Below are positions 1 through 5,027 of a DNA stretch of 5,297 nt, in pieces. Below the pieces are notes generated by a model, which searched no databases, was not told the DNA's origin, and saw only the letters and a list, made by a program, of their open reading frames with translations. The DNA is from Planctomycetaceae bacterium (GTDB lineage: Bacteria; Planctomycetota; Planctomycetia; Pirellulales; UBA1268). Location: positions 1 through 5,297 of the forward strand of contig PKCL01000193.1 of assembly GCA_002862165.1 (NCBI GenBank), in the 5' to 3' direction. Positions within the stretch are counted from its first letter, which is position 1; each line of letters begins with the position of its first letter. The translations under genes were made by a program, and so were the position numbers.

Positions 1-572
1 ATGGTCGCCAACCGAGCGTTGAGGAGTTGGCTGAATGTTCCGGCATGCCTCTCGAAGATGTTTGTTGTATTGAGAGGATGGCACATCGCCTTGTCTCACT
101 TGACCAGCCGTTAGGCGAGAGCGAGGACAATGCTGCCGGTGACTTCGTGCGTGACAGCCACGAAGAAGATCCTCTCCGGGGTATGAATCAGCACGCTCTG
201 CAAGCTACCTTAGGAAAGGTTCTTGATGAACTTTCTTATCGAGAAAGAGAAATTCTTCGGCTCAGATTTGGGCTTGCTGATGGATATAGCTATACGCTGG
301 AGGAAGTCGGCACAATTTTTGGAGTGACACGCGAGCGAGTTCGACAAATCGAGGCAAAGGCCGTTGAAAAGTTGCGACAACCAAGTTTCCACGCCAATCT
401 CGCAGGCTTTGTCGATGATGGACTCGTTGAAAAGGTTGGGACGCTTGGGCCTCACCGAGGTCGTGGTACCATTGACACGCGGTCGAGGCCAAACCATCGG
501 CTTGCGAAGGCTATGCTGACTTTGCCTCATCGAGTGCCTGTTGGAGCTTCTCCTTCGACTGGACGCCCATAA
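1..572 (+). CDS. rpoD: RNA polymerase sigma-70 family factor, primary (RpoD/SigA) type, C-terminal part, 5' truncated
   Basis: The reading frame is open from base 3 at the left edge, so only the C-terminal 189 or so residues are present. The first residues (GRQPSVEELAE) fit the start of sigma region 3. LVSLDQPLGESED is the typical end of that region. Region 4 follows: LSYREREILRLRFGL (4.1) and the helix-turn-helix YTLEEVGTIFGVTRERVRQIEAKAVEKLR (4.2, about bases 291-381), which reads the -35 promoter element. The intact protein would direct RNA polymerase to promoters. Members of this family usually end a few residues after the KLRQPS-type motif, here at about GFVD (base 416). This frame continues for about 51 more residues, rich in Arg, His, Gly and Pro, and overlaps the 3' end of the opposite-strand thioredoxin gene by 62 nt. 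The tail may be read-through of a lost stop. Family assignment is firm. The primary versus alternative group-2 distinction is less so, because the N-terminal half is missing. Confidence 0.9.
   Translation, partial: GRQPSVEELAECSGMPLEDVCCIERMAHRLVSLDQPLGESEDNAAGDFVRDSHEEDPLRGMNQHALQATLGKVLDELSYREREILRLRFGLADGYSYTLEEVGTIFGVTRERVRQIEAKAVEKLRQPSFHANLAGFVDDGLVEKVGTLGPHRGRGTIDTRSRPNHRLAKAMLTLPHRVPVGASPSTGRP
445..493. terminator. Long imperfect hairpin between convergent genes, candidate two-way terminator
   Basis: Three nested Watson-Crick arms stack here: GGCCTC 448-453 with GAGGCC 485-490, ACCG 454-457 with CGGT 480-483, and CGTG 462-465 with CACG 476-479. That makes 14 pairs, with a bulged C at 484, a 4-nt bulge at 458-461 and a 10-nt loop. 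TT/AA pairs at 445-446 and 492-493 lie beyond one G/A mismatch. There are no G-U pairs, so the structure forms equally well in RNA from either strand. It lies 18 nt beyond the thioredoxin stop and about 30 nt beyond the usual end point of sigma-70 proteins, where a shared terminator of convergent genes would be expected. No T-run follows on either strand, so it is not a canonical intrinsic terminator. It lies inside the extended sigma reading frame. Confidence 0.5.
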
Positions 573-840
573 ACTGCTGGACCAGTTGCCCACCTTTGAA
601 AATCATGATTGCTGGAATGCTTGATACGTTGTAATTCATAGCGAGGCTTCCATTATCGTCGACATTCACCTTACCCACTCGGAATGTTCCTGTGTTTTCT
701 GAAGCAAGTTCTTCAATAACAGGTCCAATCATACGACAGGGTCCGCACCAGGGAGCCCAAAAATCAACCAATACTGGCACATCTGAATCAAGGACATCCT
801 GCTGAAAATTTGCGTCAGTAAACTCCATGGCATTTCCCAT
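511..840 (-). CDS. trxA: Thioredoxin
   Basis: This is a 109-residue single-domain thioredoxin, the usual length for the family. It carries the redox-active WCGPC motif at residues 31-35 inside VDFWAPWCGPCRMIGP. The buried Asp equivalent is D26, the cis-proline is P76 (SSIPAIMIF) and a Gly pair lies at 83-84. It reduces protein disulfides in the cytoplasm and is recharged by thioredoxin reductase, which is not in this window. There is no signal peptide or membrane segment. The ATG at 840 is chosen because AAGGAG (852-847) lies 6 nt upstream and the protein then begins MGNAMEFTDANF, close to other thioredoxins. The frame remains open to an upstream ATG at 897, but the extra residues (MLLHPHHQKPHP...) are low-complexity and unlike the family. 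The gene converges with the sigma gene, whose extended frame overlaps its last 62 nt. It seems to be transcribed alone from the 841-984 region. Confidence 0.96.
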   Translation of the reverse strand: MGNAMEFTDANFQQDVLDSDVPVLVDFWAPWCGPCRMIGPVIEELASENTGTFRVGKVNVDDNGSLAMNYNVSSIPAIMIFKGGQLVQQFMGVQSKEKLQQALDEAKSA

Positions 841-846
841 TGTTTT

Positions 847-852
847 CTCCTT
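847..852 (-). promoter_or_regulatory. Ribosome binding site of thioredoxin
   Basis: The minus strand reads AAGGAG, 6 nt before the ATG at 840. This perfect Shine-Dalgarno core selects that start over the upstream in-frame ATG at 897. Confidence 0.85.
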
Positions 853-916
853 GTGGGGAATAGGGTGTGGTTTTTGGTGGTGCGGGTGAAGTAGCACTCG
901 CTTTTATATCCGTTTC

Positions 917-932
917 GTGTCTCTTGAGACAC
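917..932. promoter_or_regulatory. Perfect 16-bp palindrome, candidate operator
   Basis: GTGTCTC (917-923) and GAGACAC (926-932) are exact inverted copies around a TT centre. The site lies between the divergent thioredoxin and AcuI-type genes. On the minus strand it starts about 7 nt after the extended -10 at 948-940, so it would cover roughly the transcription start. That is a common place for a repressor to bind. The 2-nt centre and full symmetry fit a dimeric DNA-binding protein better than an RNA hairpin, although a 6-bp stem with a 4-nt loop is also possible in RNA. No regulator is identified. Confidence 0.4.
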
Positions 933-939
933 TTATCGT

Positions 940-948
940 ACTATAGCA
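940..948 (-). promoter_or_regulatory. Candidate extended -10 promoter for thioredoxin
   Basis: The minus strand reads TGCTATAGT, an extended -10 (TGn plus TATAGT, five of six matches to TATAAT). At 17-nt spacing the -35 position reads GCAAAT, which is poor, but extended -10 promoters tolerate this. Transcription would start near 933, giving a leader of about 93 nt before the thioredoxin ATG. Prediction by eye only. Confidence 0.35.
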
Positions 949-1044
949 GGAATACATATTTTATTTGCGACCGCTGAGGAACTTTTGTGTGCTTGGCGTG
1001 GCTGGATCATAAATTATACATACGGAAGAAAGAGCACGCCGGTT

Positions 1045-2091
1045 ATGGGAAATCAGAACCAGGATACCGAGCCCTTCGGTTGGGTCGTGAATCGAGGGTC
1101 GGATGGTGAACTTGAGGCCGCAGTAGGTCCCTTACCAGAGAACCTGGATAGTCAGTCTGTCTGCATTGATGTGGAAGCTGCCGGGTTTAATTACAAAGAT
1201 GCACTTGCGTGTGAGGCCCACCCGGGTATCGCTAGAAAATTACCACTTGTACCCGGTATAGACGTTTCGGGGAGCCTTCGTTCCTCTTGTGGAGAATATG
1301 CTGCAGGAACACCTGTTGTTGCTACGGGAAACGGTCTTGGTGAGACAATTTCGGGCGGCTTTGCAACTGAGGTATGGGCTCCACCGGTCGCAATTATAAA
1401 AAGGCCACAGAATCTCTCGGCGGTTGCAGCCATGGCCATGGGAACAGCAGGCCTTACCGCAATATTAGCAGTTGAACGGCTCCGATCAGTCATAGATTGG
1501 GATTACCAAGCACGTCAGCAGAGTGATAAGAGCCTGCCCTGGCTTATTACAGGTGCAAGTGGTGGTGTAGGCATGCTCGCGGTAGCTGCGACTGCATTGG
1601 CAGGGTTTCAAGTAGTAGCGTGCACTCGGAAAAAAACGGTCTCAGACGTTCTGTTATCACTCGGTGCGTCAGCAGTGCAATCTCCTGAAGAGGCTCTTCC
1701 TGACGATAAAAAGCCGTTATCAAGTGCTCGATATCTTGGCGTGATCGATACAGTAGGCGGAGAGCTGCTCGCTCATATTCTTCGAGTGGTGGCTGCTGGC
1801 GGAGCAGTTGCGAGTATTGGAAATGCCGGTGGTGTCATGCTTCCAACAACTGTTTATCCTTTTATTTTACGCGGCGTAACGTTGGCAGGTATTGATGCAG
1901 CTGGGCTTCCTTCACGCGAAAAACGGAAAGAACTCTGGGCAAAGTTAGCAGTCCTCTGGCCGCTCATGAGCGGCGTATTTCCGGTTCGGCAAATCGGCTT
2001 GCAGGAAGTCGGTGACTGGGCGGCTAAAATGAGGTCAGGTCGGATAGGGGGTCGGGCCGTCGTACTTCCACAGAAAGAAGTCAGGAAATGA
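1045..2091 (+). CDS. acuI: YhdH/AcuI-type NADPH-dependent acryloyl-CoA reductase (MDR superfamily)
   Basis: This 348-residue medium-chain dehydrogenase/reductase is of the zinc-free YhdH/AcuI type. Family landmarks appear in order: FNYKDALA (48-55), the VPGIDVSG block (69-76), GNGLGETISGGFATE (95-109), GTAGLTA (133-139), the Rossmann nucleotide loop TGASGGVG (169-176), IDTVGG (234-239) and TTVYPFILRGVTLAGID (268-284). Known members reduce acryloyl-CoA to propionyl-CoA with NADPH, in DMSP/acrylate detoxification or 3-hydroxypropionate use. The exact substrate here is inferred. It is slightly longer than the usual 325-330 residues, partly from an insertion near 148-164 (DWDYQARQQSDKS) before the Rossmann strand. 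The ATG at 1045 follows a purine-rich GGAAGAAAGAG and gives a normal N-terminus. A TTG at 985 with GAGG 5 nt before it would add 20 residues and cannot be excluded. The stop overlaps the next gene's start (ATGA), implying co-translation. Confidence 0.9.
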   Translation: MGNQNQDTEPFGWVVNRGSDGELEAAVGPLPENLDSQSVCIDVEAAGFNYKDALACEAHPGIARKLPLVPGIDVSGSLRSSCGEYAAGTPVVATGNGLGETISGGFATEVWAPPVAIIKRPQNLSAVAAMAMGTAGLTAILAVERLRSVIDWDYQARQQSDKSLPWLITGASGGVGMLAVAATALAGFQVVACTRKKTVSDVLLSLGASAVQSPEEALPDDKKPLSSARYLGVIDTVGGELLAHILRVVAAGGAVASIGNAGGVMLPTTVYPFILRGVTLAGIDAAGLPSREKRKELWAKLAVLWPLMSGVFPVRQIGLQEVGDWAAKMRSGRIGGRAVVLPQKEVRK

Positions 2092-2462
2092 GTACGCATA
2101 CGATAAATTTAAATCGTGTGTGGGAGCGATATATTCTACAGGATGAGGCCTTTGCGTGGGTCCGTTGGTTTCAAAAACCCTCGAATATTAGCTCTGGCGA
2201 GCAGGTTTATCTTGTCGCAGAGCCCCTGCTCCTGAAGCAGATGTGGCTCAATAAAAATCCTCTACGAGATTTGTTGCACGAATCACATCGAGTGTGTATC
2301 TCGGAGTCGTTGTGTCAGCGGAATAGTCTTGCTTTTTGTCAGGCTGGTCCGACTGCCATAAGCAATGTGGAGTGGATCACCGATGTCACATCTGGGCGGT
2401 TTCCAAGTGAACGAATTGATTTGCCAATAAATTTCGGAAAGGTCGTCTTAAAAATTGACTAG
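2088..2462 (+). CDS. Hypothetical protein, translationally coupled to the AcuI-type gene
   Basis: This is a 124-residue protein of a family I do not recognise. Its ATG overlaps the preceding stop (ATGA, 2088-2091). A purine-rich AGAAAGAAG ends 7 nt upstream, so it is almost certainly expressed from the same transcript by coupled initiation. It has no signal peptide and no membrane segment. The middle reads GEQVYLVAEPLLLKQMWLNKNPLRDLL (37-63), then ISESLCQRNSLAF (71-83), and ends GKVVLKID. This alternation faintly resembles the beta-sandwich sugar-binding domain of family-2 glycosidases, where patterns like 'VYL..E......WLNG..L' followed by 'RN.L' occur. That resemblance is weak inference, and no catalytic residues can be named. 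The protein is Trp-rich for its size (W12, W24, W27, W53, W96). The gene call is supported by the overlap and by length; function is unknown. Confidence 0.75.
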   Translation: MSTHTINLNRVWERYILQDEAFAWVRWFQKPSNISSGEQVYLVAEPLLLKQMWLNKNPLRDLLHESHRVCISESLCQRNSLAFCQAGPTAISNVEWITDVTSGRFPSERIDLPINFGKVVLKID

Positions 2463-2503
2463 GAGTTGGTACATTCAGTGCTGTGAGAACGGCACTCCAA
2501 TTC
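2463..2503 (+). terminator. Two-part hairpin with GAGA tetraloop directly after the stop codon, possible terminator or mRNA 3' structure
   Basis: An outer stem pairs GAGTTGG (2463-2469) with CCAATTC (2497-2503), including one G-U pair. After a 7-nt left bulge, an inner stem pairs AGTGCTGT (2477-2484) with ACGGCACT (2489-2496), with one U-G pair. It is closed by GAGA, a GNRA-class tetraloop. The first base follows the stop of the 124-residue protein. The two G-U wobbles become A/C mismatches on the other strand, so the structure favours + strand RNA. No U-run follows, so it may be a non-canonical terminator, a processing or stability element, or a cis-regulatory structure ahead of the Lys-rich gene. 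Confidence 0.45.
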
Positions 2504-2566
2504 GTGAGATCGGAAACGGATGTCTGTTGAACTATTCACCGATAATCAATCAGAGAAGAGGGAAGC

Positions 2567-2863
2567 ATGTCGGTCATTCGAGTTGGAACCACAACCGATT
2601 ACGCAGTAGGTTGGGAAAATGCATTCGGTAACGCAAGCGTATCAGGCAGGAAAGCTTCAGCCACAAAGCGGGCGGTGAAGAAAGCTACAGCTAAGAAAAA
2701 GCGAGTCGTGAAGAAGACGAAGGTAGCAAAGAAAAAGGCAACTAAGAAAAAAACAGAGAGTGCAATAAAACGCAAGCCGACAGCTCCAGCAACAAAAAAA
2801 AGCAAAAAGAAATCGGTGACAAAGACGTCGAAAAAGAAGAAAAAGAGTCGAAGTCGCAGGTAA
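2567..2863 (+). CDS. Small Lys-rich, histone H1-like protein
   Basis: This 98-residue protein has two distinct parts. Residues 1-22 (MSVIRVGTTTDYAVGWENAF...) are of normal composition with Y12, W16 and F20, and look like a short folded or conserved head. Residues 28-98 are a disordered basic tail with KK, KKK and K(5) runs separated by Ala, Thr, Val and Ser, ending SRSRR. Overall there are 29 Lys and 8 Arg against only 3 acidic residues. Such tails resemble bacterial histone H1-like or nucleoid-associated proteins, and I recall similar MSVIRVG-headed proteins from planctomycetes. DNA or RNA binding is inferred from charge alone. GAGGGA (2558-2563) lies 3 nt before the ATG, a rather short gap, within a longer purine run that may give better pairing. 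GATAAT at 2541-2546 is a possible -10 giving a very short leader, though no good -35 was seen. It converges with proC. Confidence 0.82.
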   Translation: MSVIRVGTTTDYAVGWENAFGNASVSGRKASATKRAVKKATAKKKRVVKKTKVAKKKATKKKTESAIKRKPTAPATKKSKKKSVTKTSKKKKKSRSRR

Positions 2864-2889
2864 AGTTTGGAGTGATTAGTAATATTTTC

Positions 2890-2907
2890 AGCGTCTCGTG
2901 AGATGCT
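2890..2907 (+). terminator. Short hairpin between convergent Lys-rich gene and proC
   Basis: AGCGTCT (2890-2896) pairs with AGATGCT (2901-2907) around a CGTG loop, giving seven pairs including one G-U. It lies 27 nt after the Lys-rich gene's stop and touches the proC stop codon (2906-2908). The wobble pair works only in + strand RNA. There is no T-run after it, so its role as a terminator is uncertain. Confidence 0.3.
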
Positions 2908-3730
2908 AATTGACTGATTGCGCAAGTGCCGAGGAACGAGCCGCTGCCGCCGCTACGGCATCTGCGAGAGCACCCCTGACACCTTTTCTTTCCAGTACCG
3001 AGAGGCCAGCAATAGTTGTTCCGCCCGGACTGCTAACTCGGTCCTTGACGACTGCTGGGTGATCTCCAGTCTCAGCAATAAGTGATGCTGTCCCAGCAAA
3101 TGTTTGAACTGCGAGATCGAGGGCAAGTTTTCGGGGAAGACCTGCCCGCACGCCACCGTCTGCAAGGGCGTCGATTAGAAGTGCCACATAGCCAGGGCCA
3201 GAGCCGGACACAGCAGTGACAGCATCAAGCATTGATTCGGGAACAGCGTGCACTACCCCCACTGTCATGAAAAGCTTTTGAATTGTGTTGACATCGTTTG
3301 CGTTCAGGTCCGATGGGAATGTGATTGCAGAGACCCCTTGACCGATGAGACACGGTGTATTCGGCATGACTCGGACAATGCGAGACGTTTTTAAGACGTT
3401 AGAAAGCCAAGAAGTGGGCAGTCCCGCAACGATTGAAATGACGATAGTCTCATCTTGAATCACTGGTTGTATTGCTTGACACACGTCAGTTGCGTGCTGC
3501 GGTTTCACCGCAAGAATGACATATCGAGCAGCTTGAATCGCCTCTGTGACATTCTGTGTCATGTTCACGCCTGGAATGGCTTCCACCAGGTTCGCCCTCG
3601 AAACTTCGCTGGGGTCATAAGCGATTATTTCCGACGGCTCACATTCTCCTGAATTACAGAAACCCTGTGCAAGTGCCTTGCCCATCTGCCCTGCCCCGAT
3701 GAGTGCGATTGTATTTTTGAGGGTTGTCAT
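2906..3730 (-). CDS. proC: Pyrroline-5-carboxylate reductase
   Basis: This 274-residue protein is full length for ProC. It catalyses the last step of proline synthesis, reducing 1-pyrroline-5-carboxylate to L-proline with NAD(P)H in the cytoplasm. The N-terminal Rossmann domain has IALIGAGQMG (8-17), ILAVKPQ (72-78) and IVRVMPNTP (118-126). The C-terminal helical dimer domain carries the family signature: VSGSGPGYVALLIDALADGG (174-193), then RAGLPR and VSSPGGTTIAGL (232-243). Position 180 is Gly where the motif usually has Ala (SGPAY), a mild change next to the active site. The ATG at 3730 has AGGA 9 nt upstream and begins two residues before the Rossmann strand, so the start is secure. It lies 23 nt downstream of the propeller gene on the same strand, so the two are probably co-transcribed. 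The other proline-synthesis genes (proA, proB) are not in the window. Confidence 0.97.
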   Translation of the reverse strand: MTTLKNTIALIGAGQMGKALAQGFCNSGECEPSEIIAYDPSEVSRANLVEAIPGVNMTQNVTEAIQAARYVILAVKPQHATDVCQAIQPVIQDETIVISIVAGLPTSWLSNVLKTSRIVRVMPNTPCLIGQGVSAITFPSDLNANDVNTIQKLFMTVGVVHAVPESMLDAVTAVSGSGPGYVALLIDALADGGVRAGLPRKLALDLAVQTFAGTASLIAETGDHPAVVKDRVSSPGGTTIAGLSVLERKGVRGALADAVAAAAARSSALAQSVN

Positions 3731-3753
3731 AATAGAGAATCCTGAGAGTTGGA

Positions 3754-4887
3754 TTAGTGCTTTGTGTTCTCACGAAGTGATGTTTCGATGTTTTCAATTT
3801 TGAGTGTACTGACATAAAGCTGACTTGCCGGCTTTTTGCCCGCTTCACCATCACGGCTTGCCGTCCACATGAGGAAGTTTCCGTCTGGCGAGAAAACAGG
3901 AAGAACGTCAGCTCCCGGGTGGTCCGTGATCCTGAGGAGATCACTGCAAGTGTTGAAAGATTGATCCGTTTTAAACTGCACAACCCAAAGGTCGTAGTTG
4001 GGCCGTGCCGTGGGGTCAGAATGATCTTCGCCCGTCCAGATGAGCCAGGGTTTCGTCGGGTGCCAATACGGTGCCCAATGAACACTTCGTCCTTTTGTGA
4101 GGGCAACATCGCCTGTTCCATCAGCTCTCATCACATGAATCTGCAAAAGGTCTTTTTCCTGACGGTCCGTTCGGTATGCGATCCATTGCCCGTCTGGAGA
4201 AAAGAAGGGTCCACCGTCGTATCCGGGATGATCTGTCAACTGCCTCACGTGGCTACCATCTGCTTTGGCAACATAGATGTCGGGGTCGCCATCTCGGTCA
4301 CTCACGAAAAGGAGTTGCTTTCCATCTGGAGAAAAAGAGCACTCAGCGTCATATCCTGGGCTGTCAGTAAGCTGTTTGAGTGGGCTCACTCGTTCTAGAT
4401 CGGCAATAAATAAATCCATATGAGGGTCAAAATCCCACTGATAACGCCGTCTCCTGCCTGTTCGCGCATCTTCTCTGATCTGTGCCATCGCTTTGGCTTC
4501 TGTTTCTCCGACCTTGGGGTCAAGGTGGCTGGAAGCGAATAGTAATTTTTTCCCGTCTGGGGAGAACCATGCACATGTGGTTCGCCCTTGGCCTGTACTT
4601 ATACGGATCGGTTCAGAAATTCTGGGGGCTGATGGCAGGAAGGGCTGGATGAAAATCTGGTAAAAAGGTTTGTCGCTCGGGATGCCTTGGTAGCAAATCC
4701 GGCTCATATCATCCGCGAAGTAACCTTCTCCAGCTTTTTTAAGCCCAGATGTCATTCGGACAGGCTCTGAGAGAAACTTATTTTCATAGTCAGAGGCCAG
4801 AGCCGGGCAAACTACAAACAGGAGCATGGCAGGCAATTGAGTGAAAGGCTTTGATCTCATGGAAAATATGGTTTCGAGGGATGTCAC
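3754..4887 (-). CDS. Secreted TolB-like/WD40-like (PD40) beta-propeller protein
   Basis: This 377-residue protein is predicted to be exported. A signal peptide spans residues 1-31, with Arg/Lys before a hydrophobic core (LPAMLLFVVCPA) and a likely signal peptidase I site at ALA|SD. The rest is beta-propeller repeats of the PD40 type. FSPDG occurs at 108-112, 185-189, 229-233 and 332-336, with a degenerate HPTKP copy at 276-280. Blade partners follow the pattern D(I/L)(Y/F)(V/I)...LT(D)(H/S)PG(Y/A)D. A charged insert at 124-150 (KVGETEAKAMAQIREDARTGRRRR) interrupts the second blade. There is no catalytic domain, so it probably binds a protein or glycan in the periplasm. It lacks the N-terminal domain of true TolB and there is no tol/pal gene nearby, so naming it TolB would be over-reach. 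The GTG at 4887 is chosen because GGAG lies 7 nt upstream. An ATG at 4860 also leaves a signal peptide but has no ribosome binding site. It is the first gene of a probable operon with proC. Confidence 0.88.
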   Translation of the reverse strand: MTSLETIFSMRSKPFTQLPAMLLFVVCPALASDYENKFLSEPVRMTSGLKKAGEGYFADDMSRICYQGIPSDKPFYQIFIQPFLPSAPRISEPIRISTGQGRTTCAWFSPDGKKLLFASSHLDPKVGETEAKAMAQIREDARTGRRRRYQWDFDPHMDLFIADLERVSPLKQLTDSPGYDAECSFSPDGKQLLFVSDRDGDPDIYVAKADGSHVRQLTDHPGYDGGPFFSPDGQWIAYRTDRQEKDLLQIHVMRADGTGDVALTKGRSVHWAPYWHPTKPWLIWTGEDHSDPTARPNYDLWVVQFKTDQSFNTCSDLLRITDHPGADVLPVFSPDGNFLMWTASRDGEAGKKPASQLYVSTLKIENIETSLRENTKH

Positions 4888-4894
4888 GCTTGAT

Positions 4895-4898
4895 CTCC
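4895..4898 (-). promoter_or_regulatory. Ribosome binding site selecting a GTG start for the propeller gene
   Basis: The minus strand reads GGAG (within TTGGAGATC), 7 nt before GTG at 4887. The nearest in-frame ATG (4860) is preceded by ATATTTTCC, with no Shine-Dalgarno match, so the GTG is preferred. Confidence 0.65.
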
Positions 4899-4915
4899 AA
4901 TGAAATGGTGGCAGG

Positions 4916-4945
4916 GATATAGTCGAGGTTGAAAAATTTGGTCAA
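4916..4945 (-). promoter_or_regulatory. Candidate sigma-70 promoter of the propeller-proC operon
   Basis: The minus strand carries TTGACC (4945-4940; five of six matches to TTGACA), 18 nt, then TATATC (4921-4916; four of six matches to TATAAT). Transcription would begin near 4909, about 20 nt before the GTG start. A second, upstream option on the same strand is CCGACA (4983-4978), 16 nt, TATACT (4961-4956). Both were found by eye in AT-rich DNA and are not confirmed. Confidence 0.35.
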
Positions 4946-5027
4946 ACTAGAGATCAGTATAGAAATCTAAAGAAGAATGTCGGAATAGTTTTTGTCACTC
5001 AGTACTGGAGAAGAGTTTAGAACACCT

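Noticed and set aside
891..899. GTAGCACTC resembling half of the CIRCE heat-shock operator (TTAGCACTC)
   Set aside because: The matching GAGTGCTAA half is not found 9 nt away on either side, so it is only a partial match.
2680..2850. A-rich low-complexity tract in the Lys-rich gene as a possible replication or recombination element
   Set aside because: It stays in frame with mixed AAA/AAG codons and Ala/Thr/Ser spacers, as expected for a coding Lys-rich tail.
2599..2925. 108-residue minus-strand frame rich in Phe and hydrophobics that mimics a membrane protein
   Set aside because: Its Phe-rich stretch is simply the complement of Lys (AAA/AAG) codons in the Lys-rich gene, and it overlaps the end of proC.
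3919..4398. 159-residue open frame on + opposite the propeller gene
   Set aside because: It is antisense to conserved propeller blades and its translation has no recognisable domain. The opposite strand has a signal peptide, repeated motifs and a ribosome binding site.
4188..4560. Repeated CCGTCTGG(A/G)GA-like DNA motif that might be a dispersed repeat
   Set aside because: The copies are in frame and encode the FSPDG blade motif of the propeller, so the repetition is protein-level.
4888..5027. Cobalamin riboswitch upstream of the adenosyltransferase gene
   Set aside because: The gap is only 140 nt, shared with divergent promoters, and I see no B12-box-like element or matching paired stems.
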